7,222 nucleotides of DNA from assembly GCA_000436735.1 (NCBI GenBank), contig FR887122.1, forward strand, positions 1-7,222, written 5' to 3'. The notes under the pieces are model-generated. The model worked only from the letters and a program-made list of their open reading frames with translations, was not told where the DNA came from and made no database searches. Every line of letters begins with the position of its first letter. Position 1 is the stretch's first letter. Shown in pieces: positions 5,902 through 7,222 of this stretch. The stretch comes from Firmicutes bacterium CAG:170 (GTDB taxonomy: Bacteria > Bacillota > Clostridia > Oscillospirales > Oscillospiraceae). Both the position numbers and the translations under genes were made by a program.

Positions 5902-5992
5902 GTTCGTTTCCTCCGCTCTGATATTGACTGCAGGGACCTTCCCAAGGGAAGATCCCCGTCAAGTGCTAAGGAATGTTCTTTATAACGGATGC
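5902..5992 (-). promoter_or_regulatory. Leader between binding protein and CooC-like gene, with possible weak internal promoter
   Basis: This 91-nt gap is the only sizeable break inside the operon. Reading on the minus strand, TATAAA (5984-5979) could be a -10, with ATGACG (6006-6001, 4 of 6 to consensus) 16 nt upstream overlapping the end of the binding-protein gene. A transcript from there would start near 5972 and carry the hairpin at 5933-5956 before the GGAGG of the CooC-like gene. The promoter match is weak; the gap may simply separate expression levels of transporter and redox genes. Confidence 0.28.
5933..5956 (-). promoter_or_regulatory. Strong intercistronic hairpin without U-tract
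   Basis: On the minus strand GGGATCTTCCC (5956-5946) pairs with GGGAAGGTCCC (5943-5933) over 11 positions, including one G-U pair. The central bases can form a CUUG tetraloop closed by C-G. The bases after it (TGCAGTCAATATC) give no poly-U, so it is not an ordinary terminator. Hairpins in this position often stabilise the upstream mRNA segment, here that of the highly expressed binding-protein class, and reduce downstream expression. That role is inferred. Confidence 0.7.
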
Positions 5993-7042
5993 TTACTGAC
6001 CGTCATAGCCAAGCTCGGCATAGCGGGCCAGCATCTCGTCGACGTTGTCCTGCGTGACCAGAAGCGCGTTGAAGATCTGGTCGTCGACGCAGTGAGAATC
6101 GACCTCGCCGCTCTGCAGCTTCTCGATGCGATCGATCAGCGCATTTGCATAGTCGTCGGAGGACTGTGCGCTGGAGGCATCAATGTAGCCCTCCTTGATG
6201 GCCATGCAGCCCTCATACAGCGCGTCCACGCCGCAGATGACCTTTGCCTTGGCGTCGATACCAGCCGAGTTCATTGCCTCGATCGCGCCGAGCGCCATCG
6301 CGTCGTTCTCGGAGAAGATGGCGTCAAAGCCGTCGCCGCCGTATTTGGTGATCCAGTCTTCCATCTGGGTCATGGCGCTGACCTTGTCGAACTTGTGATA
6401 CTTATAGTCAAGAACCGTGATGTCGGGGCGGGTCGCCAGTGCATCGTTGAAGCCCTGACCGCGCAGGATGGAGCCGGAGTAGCCCTCGGCGCCGCCGAGC
6501 ATCAGGACCTTGCCGTTCTCAGGGATCTGGTCAATGACTGCCATGGCGGACTGATAGGCCAGATCATACTCAGAGCAGACAAAGTTAGAGCATTTGCCCT
6601 TGAGGAAGTCCCACGTGATGGCGTAGTAGATGACGTTGGTGCCCATATCCTCAAGCTGCTTGATGTAGTCACTGTCATCCGAGAGGGTGCCATACATGAC
6701 AAGATCCCAGTCGCCCTCGGAAATGCAGCGCTCCAGGAATGGCTGAATCTCAGCAGCGTCTGCTTTGCTATCGAACAGCGTCACTTCGACGTTGTCAAAG
6801 TGATTTTCGATAGCCTCCTTGCAGACCAGCGCAGTCTGGTGATGCCACTGGTCTGCAGCATTATGCAGCCATGCCATTTTAAAGGTGTCTTTCTTTTCGG
6901 CGGAGTTGTCATCCGTCTTGGTATCCGCGGTGGAGTTGTCGTTTGCAGGCGTTTCGTCGCTGGGGGCGGCGTCATTCTTGGCGCAGGCGATCAGCGTGAA
7001 CGCCATAACGAGCGCGAGAAGCAGTGCGATCCATTTTTTCAT
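5993..7042 (-). CDS. ABC transporter substrate-binding lipoprotein (type 1 periplasmic-binding fold, sugar-type)
   Basis: The product has 349 residues. Positively charged MKK, a hydrophobic core and the lipobox LIAC (17-20) mark a lipoprotein anchored by C20 on the outer face of the membrane. A Asp/Asn/Thr-rich linker (about 21-52) precedes the domain. The fold is Peripla_BP_4/RbsB-like: the first strand FKMAWLHN (54-61), then LMLGGAEGYSG (180-190), and GFDAIFSENDAMALGAIEA (238-256), the hallmark of the hinge region, then GVDA (271-274) and AIKEGYIDAS (281-290). The first ligand loop has ADQWHHQ, rich in aromatic and His residues. The mature domain also has seven further Cys, unusual for an exported protein. 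I chose the ATG at 7042 because AGAAAGGA then lies 9 nt upstream; an in-frame ATG at 7048 is possible, but only 3 nt from it. It follows the permease gene by 37 nt. The ligand is not determined. Confidence 0.92.
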   Translation of the reverse strand: MKKWIALLLALVMAFTLIACAKNDAAPSDETPANDNSTADTKTDDNSAEKKDTFKMAWLHNAADQWHHQTALVCKEAIENHFDNVEVTLFDSKADAAEIQPFLERCISEGDWDLVMYGTLSDDSDYIKQLEDMGTNVIYYAITWDFLKGKCSNFVCSEYDLAYQSAMAVIDQIPENGKVLMLGGAEGYSGSILRGQGFNDALATRPDITVLDYKYHKFDKVSAMTQMEDWITKYGGDGFDAIFSENDAMALGAIEAMNSAGIDAKAKVICGVDALYEGCMAIKEGYIDASSAQSSDDYANALIDRIEKLQSGEVDSHCVDDQIFNALLVTQDNVDEMLARYAELGYDGQ

Positions 7043-7079
7043 TTTCATGATTCCTTTCTGAACGTTTTGTGTTTGTGAT

Positions 7080-7222
7080 TTATTGGGAGACACGGAGGGA
7101 TCTGGTGAATGTGTCAAGGCCAACCGCAAGGACAATGATGGCGCCGTTGATGATCTGCTGGACATAGGAGTCGACGCCGAGGAGGTTCAGAATGTTGCTG
7201 ATGATGCCAAGCACGACCGCGC
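7080..7222 (-). CDS. C-terminal end of an ABC transporter permease (RbsC/BPD_transp_2 type), partial
   Basis: The last 46 codons before a TAA at 7082-7080 are visible. The rest of the gene lies beyond the right edge. The peptide reads LGIISNILNLLGVDSYVQQI, then the hydrophobic NGAIIVLAVGLD and a short polar tail rich in Arg and Ser. This closely fits the last transmembrane segment and cytoplasmic tail of sugar-type permeases such as RbsC or MglC, where a GxxIIxAVxxD pattern closes the protein. Its position immediately upstream of the binding-protein gene fits a type-1 sugar ABC operon, although gene order with the binding protein after the permease is less common than the reverse. The ATPase subunit is presumably further right. 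Confidence 0.82.
   Translation of the reverse strand, partial: AVVLGIISNILNLLGVDSYVQQIINGAIIVLAVGLDTFTRSLRVSQ

Noticed and set aside
7112..7122. TGTCAAGGCC in the permease gene as another copy of the repeat arm
   Set aside because: It is a short match of about ten bases inside coding sequence encoding the conserved AVGLDT segment, and is explained by chance.
7043..7165. Upstream extension of the binding protein to 7165
   Set aside because: It would bury the lipoprotein signal peptide and overlap the permease 3' end.

Overview
The window looks like chromosomal DNA of an anaerobic, gut-type Firmicute (Clostridia, probably Oscillospirales/Ruminococcaceae-like). This assignment is inference. 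It rests on the Shine-Dalgarno sequences (GGAGG and AGAAAGGA types), the lipoprotein signal style of the binding protein, abundant Fe-S and Cys-rich proteins, and an AAA/DUF4143 ATPase of a type common in that group. No 16S or other marker gene is present.

The right two thirds (about 2138-7222) is one minus-strand operon read from right to left. It runs: 3' end of a sugar-type ABC permease; a type-1 periplasmic-binding lipoprotein; a CooC-like ATPase with an N-terminal Fe-S motif; a two-cluster ferredoxin-like protein with a winged-helix-like N-terminus; aldose 1-epimerase; and an FMN nitroreductase. Spacing is very tight (1, 16 and 0 nt) from the CooC-like gene onward, so these four genes are almost certainly co-transcribed and translationally coupled. 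The binding protein is separated from them by 91 nt holding a strong hairpin without a U-tract. Transport and galM suggest carbohydrate or carbohydrate-like import. The CooC/Fe-S pair suggests ATP-driven maturation or low-potential reduction of a metalloenzyme or cofactor, whose target is not in the window. This combination is the most interesting thing here.

The left third (1-2137) is visibly more AT-rich and accessory in character. It has a promoter and a plus-strand AAA ATPase/DUF4143 gene ending in a clear intrinsic terminator. Then come about 400 nt without a convincing gene, containing a decayed-looking 92-codon frame and a nested inverted repeat (2017-2096) beside the 3' end of the operon. 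A 19-nt sequence (18/19 identical) occurs on both sides of the ATPase gene, at 165-183 and 1831-1849, hinting at a shared repeat. At the extreme left a short minus-strand frame may be the 5' end of a further gene.
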